Positions 41,218 through 56,400 of a DNA stretch of 64,000 nt are shown here, piece by piece. This DNA comes from Riptortus pedestris (taxonomy: Eukaryota > Arthropoda > Insecta > Hemiptera > Alydidae). The stretch is taken from positions 109,899,001 through 109,963,000 of the forward strand of contig CM032230.1 in assembly GCA_019009955.1 (NCBI GenBank), in the 5' to 3' direction. Each line of letters starts with the position of its first letter. The stretch's first letter is position 1. A program made the translations under genes and the position numbers. The notes under the pieces are model-generated. The model had not been told where the DNA came from and ran no database searches. It saw only the letters and a list, made by a program, of their open reading frames with translations.

Positions 41218-43665
41218 GGACGGACCTGATTTTCGTCATCTCCTACGAATTGAGGGACATTTGAAGACATTTTTTGAAAATCCAAAAGTACAACCCCAAT
41301 AGCTGAATCCCCTTGAGGGAAATCAGCTAGCGTAATGGTGCTAATTACATGTATAGTATAATATAACTTTTTGTGTACCTTAATGGATGGTATAATATCA
41401 CACTTACTGACCGCATATTTCAGCAGGAAATTAGGATATTCTTCACAGTTTAATGGCAAGGTTACCAACAGAAACACCTTTCTTTCTCCCCCCAAAGTTT
41501 ATTGACAATTGCTTTTCATGTTTCGTAGCTTACCTACCACCTCTTCGGAAATCCGGATAGTCTCATTAAACAAGTTTATTTCCCACTGTCTGTGTGTGGC
41601 GCTTATCAAATCTTCAATACAAAAGAATTAATAAGCATTTAATGAACTTTAAATGTTCCGTGGCTACAAAAATGTTGTAATATCCACCATTCAGGTGAAG
41701 CTGAGTACGTGAATGATATTCCTGAAGCTATGGGGCAACTGTACGGAACTCTAGTTCTCGCTGAACAAGCTAATGCTATCATCACAGATATCGATCCGTC
41801 ACCAGCTCTGGTAAGATAAACTCATATAAGACTATACAACAAAATTGAAATTATTATGTTATGGTTAGTTATATTTGAAGTGATTTTTTTACAGTCCTAT
41901 TGCGTTTCGGTTAAATATTATTAAGTGAACATTTCAACTGAAGAAAATACTCTTTCAAATACAGCAAACATATTAATCAAATTATTAATGAAATAATTCC
42001 GACTTGCACAACTATATTTCAGAATATGGAAGGTGTAATAGCTTTCTACTCAGCTAAAGACATACCTGGAAAAAATCTTTTCATAGCTGGGAAACGCAGT
42101 CTTACTCCTGAGGATGAAGAGGTAAAATTTTTAATTAACTCCTTGAAAAATGGTAGAAACAAATTGTACTTTATGCTACTAATGGCTAATTGGAACGGGT
42201 TATCTACAAGTTACCACTTTTCAAGCCTGTGACTATATAAGGATTTTAATGAGTTCATCACTAAATCAATTCCAATTGCTCAGGCGAGAATCGAACCCGT
42301 CACTCAATGCTTTTCAGTCATGCCGATTGAGATTAGCCTAACGCCTTAACTTACAACGCTAACAGGAACCATATAATTGAATAGATACTAAGAACATTCT
42401 ATACACATTTTATAAAATAAAGTAGTTAGTATGGTATAATATGAAGATCTGTTGAAAACAATATTTGTTTATGTTTCATAAAATATTCGCTAGTAAGCGA
42501 TTTAACAGTAGTTAAAGTGCGATTACTAATTATGTTGAACAACATTTATAGAATTTACAACAAGATTGGTTATAAAAAATCGATTCTAGTAGTTACGAAG
42601 ATATTTTAAATTTTTGATCCTCTCAGTCCAGTTTCAACGAATTTGATCTTTAGTTTTATATGAAATGATTATATATGGAATTTGCTAACGATCAAACAAT
42701 AGTTGATTTACCTTTAGGGAAACCTGCTAAAATTATACGAGGTAATTCATTGCGGGACTATACACAGAAATGTATTTACGTCAAAATATAAAATGTATTA
42801 TGGTAAATGGGATTGAGAATAAGACCATAAAAAATAAAAATAATTTCATTTTACTTAATTCTAGCAGCTGAAAATACAGGTACGTTACCATATCGTCTCT
42901 GATGGGAAATGCGATCTATGATATGAATATTTACAATTACAATTATTTTTTTCTTAATTTTACGAAAAACAGATTATGGAATTAAGACTAATCTTTTCTC
43001 AGGGGTTCAGGTTAGCCAAGTGAGTTAAAGCAGTGGTTAATCTTACATGGTAAATCTAGAATGGCGAGTTCGACTCCCACCCTGGGCAATATGAATTTAT
43101 TTAGTAATGAACTTATTAAATATGTTCTTGTTTAGAAACTGGCTGGTGACCTGTAGATAGCCCGTCCTTATTGGCCATAGTAGCAGAAATGTCCATTAAT
43201 AAATAATTATCTTTTTCCATTGTATTTAAAACAGCTGTTCTGTTCTGGGAGAGTCCTCTATGGTGGACAACCGGTTGGCATAATCGTGGCAGAGAGTGAA
43301 GAGTTGGCTGAAGAAGCCGCAGGCAAAGTAGTCATCAAATATGCAGCAGGGGACACACCAGTTTTCTCTGTAAAGGACATTTTGAAGCGAAATAAAACAT
43401 CAAGGATTAAAAACCATCAAATTATTCAGCCTGAGGGTTCCAAAACTCAAGGTCACTGATTTGTATCTTTTTTTTTTTTCGTTTATATCGGTCATCCATA
43501 TTTTCTTCATACATTTTTAATTGTTGTAAAATTGGGAGTTTCAAACAGTTAATCTTGACTCGCAATAATTTTTATTGAAAGCTTGGAGCAAGCATCTTCA
43601 CAGCTATCAGTGAGTTCTAGTAGTCATTGGAGCCTAGAGATAAATTTCTATATTTTACGTCAAGT

Positions 43666-43708
<43 letters not shown>

Positions 43709-44427
43709 TATATACACATATATATATATATAGATATAATACTAGATAAACCAAAAAAGTCCGTCACGCAGGGGCTGCGTAAACTATGCAGATTTCCCAC
43801 GTGAAGCTATACAATAGAGAAATCTCTTTACGAGAGCCGAACAGTTACGGCCCAACTAGCTTTTGGCGGGAAACGTTCGTTATCGGCCCACATTTAATAA
43901 AAATGCAAATATCTCGGTTAATATTCTAGATAGAGAATAAATGTATAGAACAATATTTATAGTAAATTTAATTTGGGATGGGTTTTCAACAGGTTACCAC
44001 CCTCTTCTAGCCAGGGTGGGACAACGGATTTTATTTAATGAGTTCGTCACTAAATAAATTCCTATTTGCCCAGGCGGGAATCCAACTCGCCACTCTAGGT
44101 TTCCCATGTGAGATTAAAGCCAACGCTTTGGCTCACATGACTAACCTGAGCCTCGTTAAGGGTATTAATATGTAAAACGTTTCGATTGGACTTCATTTTC
44201 GTCCTCTCCTAGGACATTGGAAGAAATGTTTCAATAATGAGTCGTGCATTCACCCTCAATACTTTTCTGTGCTCAATCTCTTCAATAATGTGCTAAAATC
44301 CATAAGGGCGGTTTAAGCCTTCCTTCGCAATCATAATTTTCAATACATCTACATTTCTATATTCCCCAGCAGCAGATTTCCCTTAAGGACAATCAGCTAT
44401 TCAGGTTATTATATGTATGTATATATG

Positions 44428-44492
<65 letters not shown>

Positions 44493-47400
44493 TATATGTA
44501 TATTTGTCTCTTAACGCTCTACCGGTCGCAACTTTTGTTTTCGCTACCAAACTCGATATTTAATCCTTTGATGTAAAAAGAAAGATAAGTGCGTTAATGG
44601 TTTATCAAGTGGAAGGGGGGGGGGGAGTTAGAGAGGGGATTTTCGAAAATTCGAAATATCTCCGTTAATATACGTCGGATCGAAAAATTGTATAAAACCG
44701 GTATTATTGCAAATGGAATTTACTATAAATATTGTTATATACATTTATTACCTATTTTGAGTATTAAACAATACTCTGTTATATAATAGACCACATTATT
44801 CGAAGCTTAAGTACTAAATATTGTTTTCAAGAGACCTTTATTAAACGAGATAAATGCAAATATGTTCTGGTAACCTCCCCGTGTTAAATTCTTGTACTAC
44901 TGAAACATGTTTGATTGGAATAAAAATTATACTGATTGATTATAAATATCAGTACTAGATATAGTAAATTGTTTTCAATAAAATTAATATGTTATATTCT
45001 GTTACGTTTCAGTAATTGTTTTTCTTTCCGGTAAGAAGTTGGCAGAACTGTTTGTTTACATTTAAGTCGCTTCCCGTCGGGAGTTTGTTAAAATTGACTG
45101 AATTGATTTCTTATTACCGTTTATATTTATTCACTTAATATTCACGGTGGTGTTGTGTTACCAGTATGTAGATTTATTCATTGTTAAGTTTCACGGGGAA
45201 AATCTGCTTAGTTTACGCAGCCCCTACGTGACGGACTTTTTTATTGTAACAATGATGGAATGCCTTCCAGGTGACGCTAAGCACGAGCTAAGAGGAGAAG
45301 TAGAACTTGGCCCGCAATACCACTTCACCCTGGAGCCCCAAACCTGTATTTGTATCCCGATGGAAGACGGTCTTCAAGTGTATCCTGCGAGTCAATGGAT
45401 GACAAATGCACAAGAATCTATTGCAAGGGTTTTGAATATACCCGAAAATTCGTAGGTTCTTCATTCGTACTTTTTCAATATTTATTTCTTATATTTTGTA
45501 TATTGATTGGTTGAAGTTCTGTAAATAAGCAATCATTTTTATAATTAATAATTCTATACTAGCAATTTACTTTTTTATTACTATTATTTATTAACGTCCA
45601 CTTTTTGCAACTTAGGCTAATCGGTACGGGTTATCTATAGGTTACCGCCCTTTTCTAGCCAGGGTGGGATTTTAGGACGTTATTCAATGAATTTCGTCAC
45701 TAAATAATTTCCTTTGCCCAGGCAAGAATCGCCACTCTAGGTTTACCATGTGAGATAAAGGTCAACGCTTTAACTCGCATGGCTAACCTGAGACCCAATT
45801 TACTTTTTTACTAATTCGGAAGTGAGCTTTGTCAGTAAAACAGACTAATCTTGGCCGGCGCACATAATGTTCATATTTTTTTAGGAAAGATGTCCCCAAA
45901 CTTCTTATTCCCATAGACTACTTGCCATTTTTCTCGGTTTTGTGAAGATCCCTGCTTAGCTAATTTTGTAGTTTTACAACACAATGTAGTCATTCGCTTC
46001 ATACTGCCACTATTTAAAATAACATTAGTTCAAAAATAGATTTTAAAACTTGCTTTTTGCCGTCTCAAAGCTATATAAGACCAATAATTTTCCTTAATTT
46101 ATATTTATATTTATGTGAATATTTTCAGGATCAACATGCAGGTCAGAAGACTGGGAGGAGGTTTTGGCGGTAAGATAACCCGGGCTTCGATAGTAGCAAC
46201 GGCTTGTGCCCTGGCAGCACACAAATTGAACAGGCCTGTCAAAGTAGTTCTGGATATTGAAACAAATATGAAAGCTATTGGAAAACGAAATAGCGCCTAC
46301 TCTAAATATGAGGTTTCTATATTTTCTGCATAATTCAAAATATTTCCACAATGAAATAAGTCATACATACATGTAGTAGTATTTACAGGCTACACCTGGT
46401 AATTGATCTCGTGAACAGGTCAACCTGAATTTCAAGGGATAAGGGAATAAGAGGGACACAAGGACATGTAGTGCTTTCCCATTGCCTTCTGCACCAGACC
46501 ATCCAGCAATAAAGGCATCATGAGGAAAATTCCATTCGCATCAATAAGGCATGAGTGGAGAAAATTCAATTCTAGGCCAGAGTTGTTTGACAGCCATCCC
46601 TCGGTAGCCTGCAGCCTGCATAAGCAGACTAATGATAGACTATTAGCCAGTATGTGTATGCAGACTACAACTTTAATCTACCCTCCAGTCTTGCCCCACT
46701 TATATGTAAATGAGAATTTGGACAAGGATGGGACATACATACATACACGTGAAATATAAGGTGAAGTTCATGCATTGCATCCTTATAAAATATGTAAGGG
46801 ATTCTTATAAGCTATAGATCAACAATGTGAATGACTATAATCGTACAACACTCTATAATCTACAATTTCTACACACTCCTTTTCACTTCTTTCCTACATT
46901 AGCAGGGTGTATACACTTTAATTTTATTTATTATTATTTCTTTGGTTTCCCTTTCCCCCTTTTTTTATTTATTCATTTTTCTTGGTTTTCTCTTTTCCTT
47001 ATTTTTTTATTTATTTATTCATCTCTTTGTTTTTCTCTTTTCCTTATTTTATTATTATTATTTTCTTTCTTCCTTTTCTTTCTCCCGTCGGTACTTACAT
47101 TTTGATTTGTATTATTTTCACCACCCTGATGTTTGTATATACAATATTCTTTGTTTCATATAAAACTGGTATGCCAATGAACCGTATCAAAAACCACCAT
47201 AGTTCACTCCTTTTCCGTTTCTTTCTATATTTTTTTACTATTCGCTTTTTTGTGCACAATTGAATTATGAGTAAATCGCCGGTGTTGCGGAACTCATTTA
47301 AATAAATAAATATAATCGTACAAAGTAGAGCATTAGGAAAGGGGTGAAATTTGAAATTGTAAATATCTCCAATATTATTGCCATAAGGTATTGAATATTG

Positions 47401-50400
47401 CTACGTGACCAACGTTGTTAATCAAAATAGTTTCTACCATTGTAGTTTTGTACACATTACTCCAATCTATATATAAACGAAGTAACTTGCATTTGGTTTT
47501 ACATCATCAGTCTTCAGCAAGTCCTTACTCAACTCACGGGACTTTCCCATTTAGCTATCCGTATCATTAAATACTTTGTGCCAAATGTAAATTTTCAATT
47601 TGTTTTTAGCAAAGATTCTTAAAAAATGAAACCTCGTTTCTATTATAACTCACCAACGGAGGGTAGCCACAATGAATTCAATCTGAAACAACGTTTTTCC
47701 TCTTCATAATTATTCGTTAAGTAGTTGGAATCATTCTTTATTGATTAAGTCCAACCGTTAAAATCTCTCAAAGTCAATAAAAAAGCTTTAATATCCTCAT
47801 TATTTAATTCTGAATTATACTTTTTTTTCAAGGTTGCCTTTGATGAATCTGGCCATATTGAAAGACTGAAAGTCTGGCTCTGCTGCGATATGGGATGCAG
47901 CGAAAACGATCCAGGAATCATGATAGCCGAACCTGGCATTCGAAATTGCTATGAAAGCTCCAAATGGGAAATAAGCTTAAATACTGCAATTACTGACGCC
48001 CCAGGCTCATCTTGGATGAGGGCTCCAGGTGATGAAACATTTGTGTTAAAAAGTTGTGTAGTTTGTGGTCATTAATTAAAAGGGGCTGTCACGCAGGGGC
48101 TGCGTAAACTAAGCAGATTTCTCATGTGAAGTTTTACAATAGAGAAATCTCCATACTGGTAACACAACACCACCGTGATTAAATACAAACGGTAATGAGA
48201 AATCTTTCAGTTAATTAAAATAAATTCCCAACTGAAACGGCTTCTGAATTGTAAGAATAATTTATATTTTAATAACTCAAATTTTAGTAGACCAAGAACT
48301 AAAGAAGGGGGGGGGGGGGCGGATGAACAGAACATATTTGCATAAATCTCACAAAGTAACGAAGGTAAGGTAAAGTTAGAAACTTAAAACGACAGGTAAG
48401 GTTAGAAGGAGCTTCCACCTGAGCCGAGCGGTTACGAAAATGGCCGAACTAATACGAACTATAACCGACCACGTGTCCCACAGACTTCATAAAAATGCAA
48501 ATATCTCGGTTAATATTCAAGATACAGGATAAATGTATATAACAATATTTATAGTAAATTTAATTTGCAATAAGATTGGTTTTATACAATTTTTCGATCC
48601 GATGCATAATAACGGAGATATTTCGAATTTTCGAAAATCCCCCCTATAAACCTCCTCACTCTGGTCCGATTTCAGCCATTAACGAACTTGATCTGTCTTT
48701 TTACATAAAACGGTTAAATATCGAGTTTCGTAACGATCAAACAAAAATTGCGACCGCTAGAGCGTTAACTGGCAAATATATATATATTTATATCGAAAAT
48801 CGCGTCATGAGTACGACCTCAATAGCTGATTTCCCTTAAGGGAAATCTGCTAAAATGTGGAGTTTGTGGTCATCATATGTCTTGCACCAGCGAAGAGAAT
48901 AAATAATATTTATTTATAATTTGGCTCTAGAGTCCTTGTCAGAGCTGGTAAGTTATTTCAGCCAACTAAGATTAGCAGATGTGTTCTACCAAGAGTGGAC
49001 CACCTCCTAGACATAGTTCAAACAACCTTTCTTCTCTGGCTGTTTCCCTAATCGCCGTGGATGAGTATACACATCTTTAGGTAACCTGCCGGGCCTTAAC
49101 CCATCAACCTAGGTACACAACCCTTCTTATTCTATAAATAACAATTATTTTGAAATAAATTCTGATCCTCTAGACAAAGACTTGGTATGATACAAAGACT
49201 TATTTTACACGTATAATGTAATGTATATATATTATTTTGTTATTATTTATCGAATTAATGCTCTCCTTATGGAACAGTGACAGAACATGATGGGTTTAGA
49301 AGTTAATATTCATTTCTAGCTAGAATGGAAGAAGGGTTTTTTTTCAGTGAGTTCATCACTAAATGAATTCCTCTTAGGCACGCGAACTCATGGCTCAAAT
49401 CAATGCAAGTGTATTAGGAGCTACGCTTTGATGGGCACATCTGACGAGAAATAACATATTACAATTTATGTAGATCCCATTTTAATACTACACCAACTAA
49501 TTATAAAATTCAACTCAATTACATAATACTATATTTCAATTGCAGGGACGATTGAAGCTCTGGCGACGATAGAAGAAATTATGGAGCACATATCTTATAC
49601 ATTGAAACTCGACCCTCTTCAAGTCAGACTAAACAATTTTGGAGAATTTCCGCTTTTAAAGTCATTAATAAGTGAAATAACTAATTCTTCAGATTATTAT
49701 GAAAGAAGAAAAAATATAGAAACATTCAACAAGGTAAATACAGGTATTTATACACGGTTCTAATCCGAATTTTGAAATACTTCATTAAAATAACAAAAGT
49801 TTGCAATTTATAATTATTACAAGTTAAGTTATTGGTAAGTTAAGAGTTGTAGTTCAGTACTCTCCTGGGGCACAGCAATTTATTAATATTATTAGTCCAA
49901 CCCTGAATAGAAAACGTGTAGATAATCCGTACGATGAACCGTAGTGGCACTAAGTGGAAATTAATAAATTCCATTTAATATTTAATTATACAATGCTTAT
50001 TTAAAAGACAATTTTATGAAATTATTTTTCTTCACCTGGGGAGGGGGTGTTATAATCCATACCTTTTTATATAATTATCCCTCAACAAGCGATTACATTA
50101 AATGCTTGTTAAAGTTGTACCAATTCCACCAGAATGTACTGTTGTCATACCTGTTAGTGGAGAGCTGCCACTGACCAATCGTGGAGTATAGTTGGCAAAA
50201 CTTGCAAGACCTTTGTAGGTTGAAGATGGTGTTCCCACATCGAAAGCACTTGCCAGGTATTCGATCTTCAATAGTACCCACCGACAGGTATGGCAACTGT
50301 TTAAAGTTATGAATATTGATGGATGCCAACGTAAAATTATTCATTCACATATCAAATTATTTTAAAGATTGTTATTTTATTTCTATGCAGTTTAAAAGAG

Positions 50401-53400
50401 TGTAATGTTTTATATTTTCCAAATTTTATTATCATTTTGTTATTCTTCAGCCGCCTCTCCCACTCCCCAAAAAAATGTCTACTGCATTTAATTTACTTTC
50501 ATAAATATTTTGTTTCATTTAATATTTCTTTAATTGTTTTTTTAATATTTCCGGCTATAATGCACTTTTTCTTCTTGTTTTTTTTTTTTTCAGAGTAATA
50601 GATGGAAGAAAAGAGGGATTTCCCTCCTACCAATGGTATTCCATATAGAATACTTCTTTACTCTGAACGCAATGGTTTCTATTTATGCCGATGATGGTAC
50701 CGTTGCCATAACACATGGAGGAGTTGAAATGGGCCAAGGAGTCAATACCAAAGTGCGTATGATTTTATTGTAAATTTAATTTAAAAATAAAATACAAATT
50801 TTTATATTTAAACAAATAATCAGATATGGAAAGGAAATATGACTTTATAATTAAATTGACCCCCCAAAAAATCTCCTGGTGATGTGTGTTGGCCAACAAA
50901 TGTATTCGTACATCTTCAGGTGAAATAAAACGGGGTTTCATGTCATACGTTTATTCTAGGGAAGCCATTATAACTGACGGTTTTTGCACATTAATTAATA
51001 GGTTTGGTGCCCTTGGATTTCGTCTAAGCTTTTAAGGATTCGATAGATACCTTCTGAAAGAAGCTATCAGTAATATGGTCAGATGTTTATTATTTAATTT
51101 CATGAGAGATCTTCCGATCCTTCAGATTTACCCAATAAGAAGCGCGCGAGCGTGAGAGTAATGTTCCTAAAGGCAGAAAAAGAAGAAGTGGGAGGGGAGT
51201 TGTTTAAAAGAGAGGGAGAATTTGAAATTTCAAAATATCTCCGTTATTTTAAATCGTATCAAAAAACGGTATATAACCCGTCTTGTTAAACTATTGATGC
51301 TTTACAATTGTCGTTCTTTACATGCCTTCGTAACTCAAATATTAAGCGTGTTAAGTAAGCGACTAGAGATATTATTTGTAATTTCTTGTTTTCAGTGTAA
51401 GTAAACATCCTCTTCTACTCACCGGATTTTTATTTTAAAATAGAAAATATATGGTGAGATAAGATCAATATTATCATACCAGCACGTTGGAAATCTATTT
51501 AGTTTACGCAGCTCCTGCGTGACGGAATTTTATTATGGGTGAAGTGTAGTTTAGTCCCACCCGTATCTTGTTTCGTCACTGTCCTCCATCTTGCTTTTTT
51601 AAAAGTGTTTTTTTTTTAAACAAATTAGGTGAGTTAAAAAAAAATAATTTAAAATTAAAATCCCCAGCCTTGTTGTATACCACCGATGACGTATTTTGGA
51701 AATTTTTGAATGCGGTCACTAAAGTCTAAAGTGTTAAAAAGGATAAAGTTCGAAAAACAAAATGGCCGCGGTCGTCATTTTGAAGTGCGCCGCCAAGGGT
51801 GGGACTAAACTACACTTTTACCTTTTATTATTTATAGCGGATTTCTTTAATTATTTCTGCTAATATCTTTATATTGTATTAAGAAAATCATTTTGAGAAT
51901 ATAGAAATTATTTACACACTGTTTTTCGATCATCAGGCAGTTCAGATGTGTGCTTCTACACTTGGAATTGATACAAATAAAATAAAAGTGAAACCGACTT
52001 CAGTATTGACTTCGCCCAATGCCTGTCTCACTGGAGCCAGTATAACGAGTGACTGCGTCGCACATGTAAGTAAATGCAATGTTTTATCCAATGGCTGAAC
52101 AGAAAGCCGTTTTTTCAAGGAATCAAACTTAGGAAGGAAGTGAGTTACGAGACCATTCAAAGAATTCTCGTTCTTTTCTGCTTGAGGCTATCCAAGAAAA
52201 TATTTTATTAGTTAAATCTGGTTCATGCTTCTATTGCCAACCTATAAGTTACTACCCATTTTATTCTATTTTTACTTCTTTTTTTTGGCAAAGGTACATA
52301 ATAAATGCATCACTTTAAGTGGATACAAAGTGGTAGCTAAAATTAGGGGGGGTGCTGCTTCAGAAAATCCAGCACGCCAGGGTCGGCACTGCGGGAACGA
52401 CAGTGCTTTCTCTCCCTTGCAGCTTCCCGTGGAGCTTCCTGTGTGTGCATGCGCACAACAGTCAAACACCTCGCCACTGGAACTGCGAAGCTCACAGTTC
52501 CATACAAAGATTTTTGTATCTTTTTTCATAAACTGGGAGATGGTTACTGCATTAAGCTTAAGGATTATATATTATACAAGTATAAAGAAAGAATTAAAGA
52601 AAAAAGGCTCATTATATTAAATGTTCTAGATAATATCAAGTGGAAATTGGGCGTGATGCGGTTCCACAGTGCCTATACGCGAGCCACTGGTACCTACAGT
52701 CTTACCAACGAAAATAACGATAAGTGTTGAAAGTAAATAATAATTATAAATTGATGGGTAAAAGTCAAACAAATAGAGGTACTTATCGATTATCGTGAAG
52801 CCACTCATTTTAAGACAATTATTAAATCACAATTAAAATAAAATCACTTTATTTTTATTTAAAATAACACTTCTAGAATTTATAAATGACAAAATCATTA
52901 ACGGGAGACCACTCATTATTTACAGATAAAATATTTACTGGTTCAAAACCGCTTATCACTATTATATGGTGATGGTACATATAGTGGCTCATACATAACC
53001 AGGTTGTCTTAGTTATTCTGTTTCTTTTGTTATCAGAAAATGAGTGATCGTTGATTAAAAACGCTTGATGTTTATTATCACCACTTGGTGAACATTTATG
53101 ATTAAGCCATTTGACAGCTACCTTGAAGAGTTCTTGTGCCAGACGACGTCCGGGGACGACCGCTTTATGCTGCTACTCCAGTTTTAAGGGCTAATTCTAA
53201 TTTATAATTACATTTTGTTATTCATATAAGGGACTCAGGTTGACCATGAGCGTAAAGCGTGGCCTTTATTCTCACATGGTAAATCTAAGGTGGCGAGTTT
53301 GATTCCTGCCTGGGAAATAGGAACTTATTTAGTGAGGAACTCATTAAATAAAATGTTTGATTCCACACTGGCTAGAAAAGGGTGGTAACCTGTAGATAAC

Positions 53401-56400
53401 CCGTCCCAAGTAGCCTTAGTATTAAAAAGTGGACGTTAATAAATAATAACATATTTGTATATATAATTCTACTGTACGTGAGTATGTCACTGAACTCCTA
53501 AACGGCTTGACCGCTTTGAATGAATTTTTTTGTATGCTATTCAGTTTGTGCTCATGTATATGTATGCGTGTAATATATATATTCAAATTTCCATCGACCC
53601 TACCCTATGTTCAAGAATACAGAAATGTAATAATGGAAATTAACAAAAGTATCTTAACGACAAATTTTTCTTGAGCTTGTAACGGAAGTTCTCCTACCTT
53701 TAAGCAGGTAATGTCAATAATCTTTTTCTTTTTTTTAATTTTTTTATGGGAGACCCAGCTTCTTGGTAGGATGGTAGTAAGGTAGTGTGACCTACGGGGG
53801 GTAAGAATGATAGTTCCCCTTCCCCACCCGGTACCTCCAGTTGCCGGGTAACCCACAACCCAGTTCTATTTGCCCCCATACCAACACACAACACCCTCTT
53901 AAAATAGAACAACAGAGTGTTCAGTAGAAAGGGAACTGTCGGGACAACCACGGCAGGTCACTCCCAACCGCCATCTAATTCCCTACTGGATCACGGGTAA
54001 AAAAAAAAAAAAAATGTACCCATTTTACTGAACTTGGTTCCATTATAAGGGTAATGGTAATTTGGTTGGGGTGTAACGGAACAATGTGGGTGGGTTACCC
54101 GGTAGCTGTCCATACCGGGTGGGTTGTGAGGGATGTCAATAATCTTTTTTTTTTCTTCTTTTTTTTATCGGAGAACCAGCTTCTTGGTAGGGTGAAGCGA
54201 ACAGTGGTATATCTCCCGCCATAAAATTCCAACGAGGTCAACGTTAGGCCAAACCAGTTGTACCAATGAGGTCCAAGACATTGGGAGTGATCATTAATAG
54301 TTATTATTATTTTTTACCAAAAGACATTAGAAATATTTAATTGACATTTTTATTATTAGATTATTTTATTGTGAAATCGATTTTTCTTTATAGTGATGGA
54401 ATGGAGCTGACTTCGTTAGAACATAACTATTTTGTTGGGGCCTTCTGTAGTTAGATTCTTCATCCCCTCCATCGTACCCGACAAACTTCTTACTTTTTTT
54501 TCTAAATCAAGTGTCCTTCTTCTCATTGTAGCCAACAGAAAATATGTCACTCAATAACAGTTTTGGCTTAGGGAGAAATCCTCGTTTCGATATCAAGTAC
54601 TTAGTAATAGCATTGTTGTAGATTAGGTTTAGGTTAGAATTGTCAGTGTAGGCCCATTCCGATATTGAGATTCCGTGAATCTAGAGACCCCTCTGCCTGG
54701 GAGGCAGCTTCAACGGCGAAGATAGATAAAATATAACCAATTAGTTTTTATTATGTACACTTTTCAGTCTGTCAAGAAGTGCTGTGAAATCTTAAACCAA
54801 AGGTTGAAGAGAATCAAGGATAAAATCCCTGAAGCAAGTTGGGAACAGCTAATAGCAGCAGCTCACAAGGATGGGATTGATCTGAGCACCTCTTACTTGT
54901 AAGTAATATCTTCATTTGCATTCTGAATGTTGACGAATTTATACATACCAATGAACGATATTCAAAGATTCATGAAAATGAAAGAATGTAAGTGGTCTTA
55001 CTTAGTACAATAGGAACAGAAAAAAAAACATAAATGTTAATATACATAATTAAGTAAAAATACAAAATTTCATTATCATTCATTGCATAATAAATATATC
55101 TACAGCTAGCTGATTCAGCCGCCGTTAAAGGGTTAAACCTTTAATGGTGATAATATAAAGATTGAATTAATTTATGAACTAAGTAAATCCTGCCATTTTC
55201 ATCACAAAACACATTGATAAGTCCAGTGACGAACTAGCAGCTCTGTGGGCTATCAGCAAAATTAGCCGTGCCCCCCCCCCCAACCATAGCGGAATATTTG
55301 ATACCAAATATAACACAAAATTATTTTTATTAATAACACATATACTTAATATATTACAAGCATGTTTTTAATAAATGCGCATATATACTTTATACTAATA
55401 TTTATTGTACAAGAATTCATTAATCTAGATTTATCAGTAATAATAATTCAGGATATAAGTTTCTTATAAAACATTACCAATTTAAAAAAAAAAAAAAATC
55501 TTTAAGGATAGCATAGAGTGCAAAATATAATCAGAAAATTTACTAAATCAGAGATTTATTTACAAATGTAAATAAATATTATTGGGGGATTTAATTAATA
55601 ATAAAGTTAATGCCTTTTAAATTTAGGTTTTTCCTTTTCATTTGAGGTCCGTATGCCCTTGGAATTTTCCGACATTGCCAGTCCAGCACTGGGTGTCCTG
55701 ACCAATTCACTTGTTATACCCATGAAGGAGAAAGTGGTGATTAGAGAAATATTATAGAATTTATGTTAATAACCTGTCAATGAAATAAAAATGGTTTATT
55801 TTTTCTCTATGTGAATTGTAACAGTCTCATGGTTTAATATTGATAAATGAATAATTTAAACAAAACAACACTGGGTAAAAACAGCATAATTAATTATGAT
55901 TAATGCTCTTCATTATTATTTTTAATGTGGTCAATGATCTGTTTTAAATAGTTTATGTGTGGGGGGAGTTAATTTTTTTTTTTATATCTAAACACGCATG
56001 TGATATACTTTAATGCAGCAAATATGAATAAATATGTGGCTGTTTTTTGGGGATTCTAAAATAGGGGGAAAGGGGCATAACATTAGAAAGAAACTAAAAT
56101 TCACACCTGATATAACTGGATGGTGGGGCTCATCATTAAGGTTTCAATAAAAGGCCAGGCCCTCCACTATACAATTTTAGATTTATAGAAGAGGGTTTTT
56201 ATTAAACCCCTGAAACTAACATTGAGTATTCTTAAAATAGATGAGTTATAAGATACTAGTAATATGGTATAATATAATACACCCACACACACGTATATAT
56301 AATATAATAGTAATAATCGCCGTCTTGTAGGAACAGACTCAAGGATGGAGAATTAAAGAATTACTACATTCACGCTGCAGCAGTAACAGAAGTTGAAGTT

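Noticed and set aside
46827..47263. Overlapping Phe/Leu-rich frames resembling membrane proteins
   Set aside because: Direct translation of a T/C-rich tract; composition artefact.
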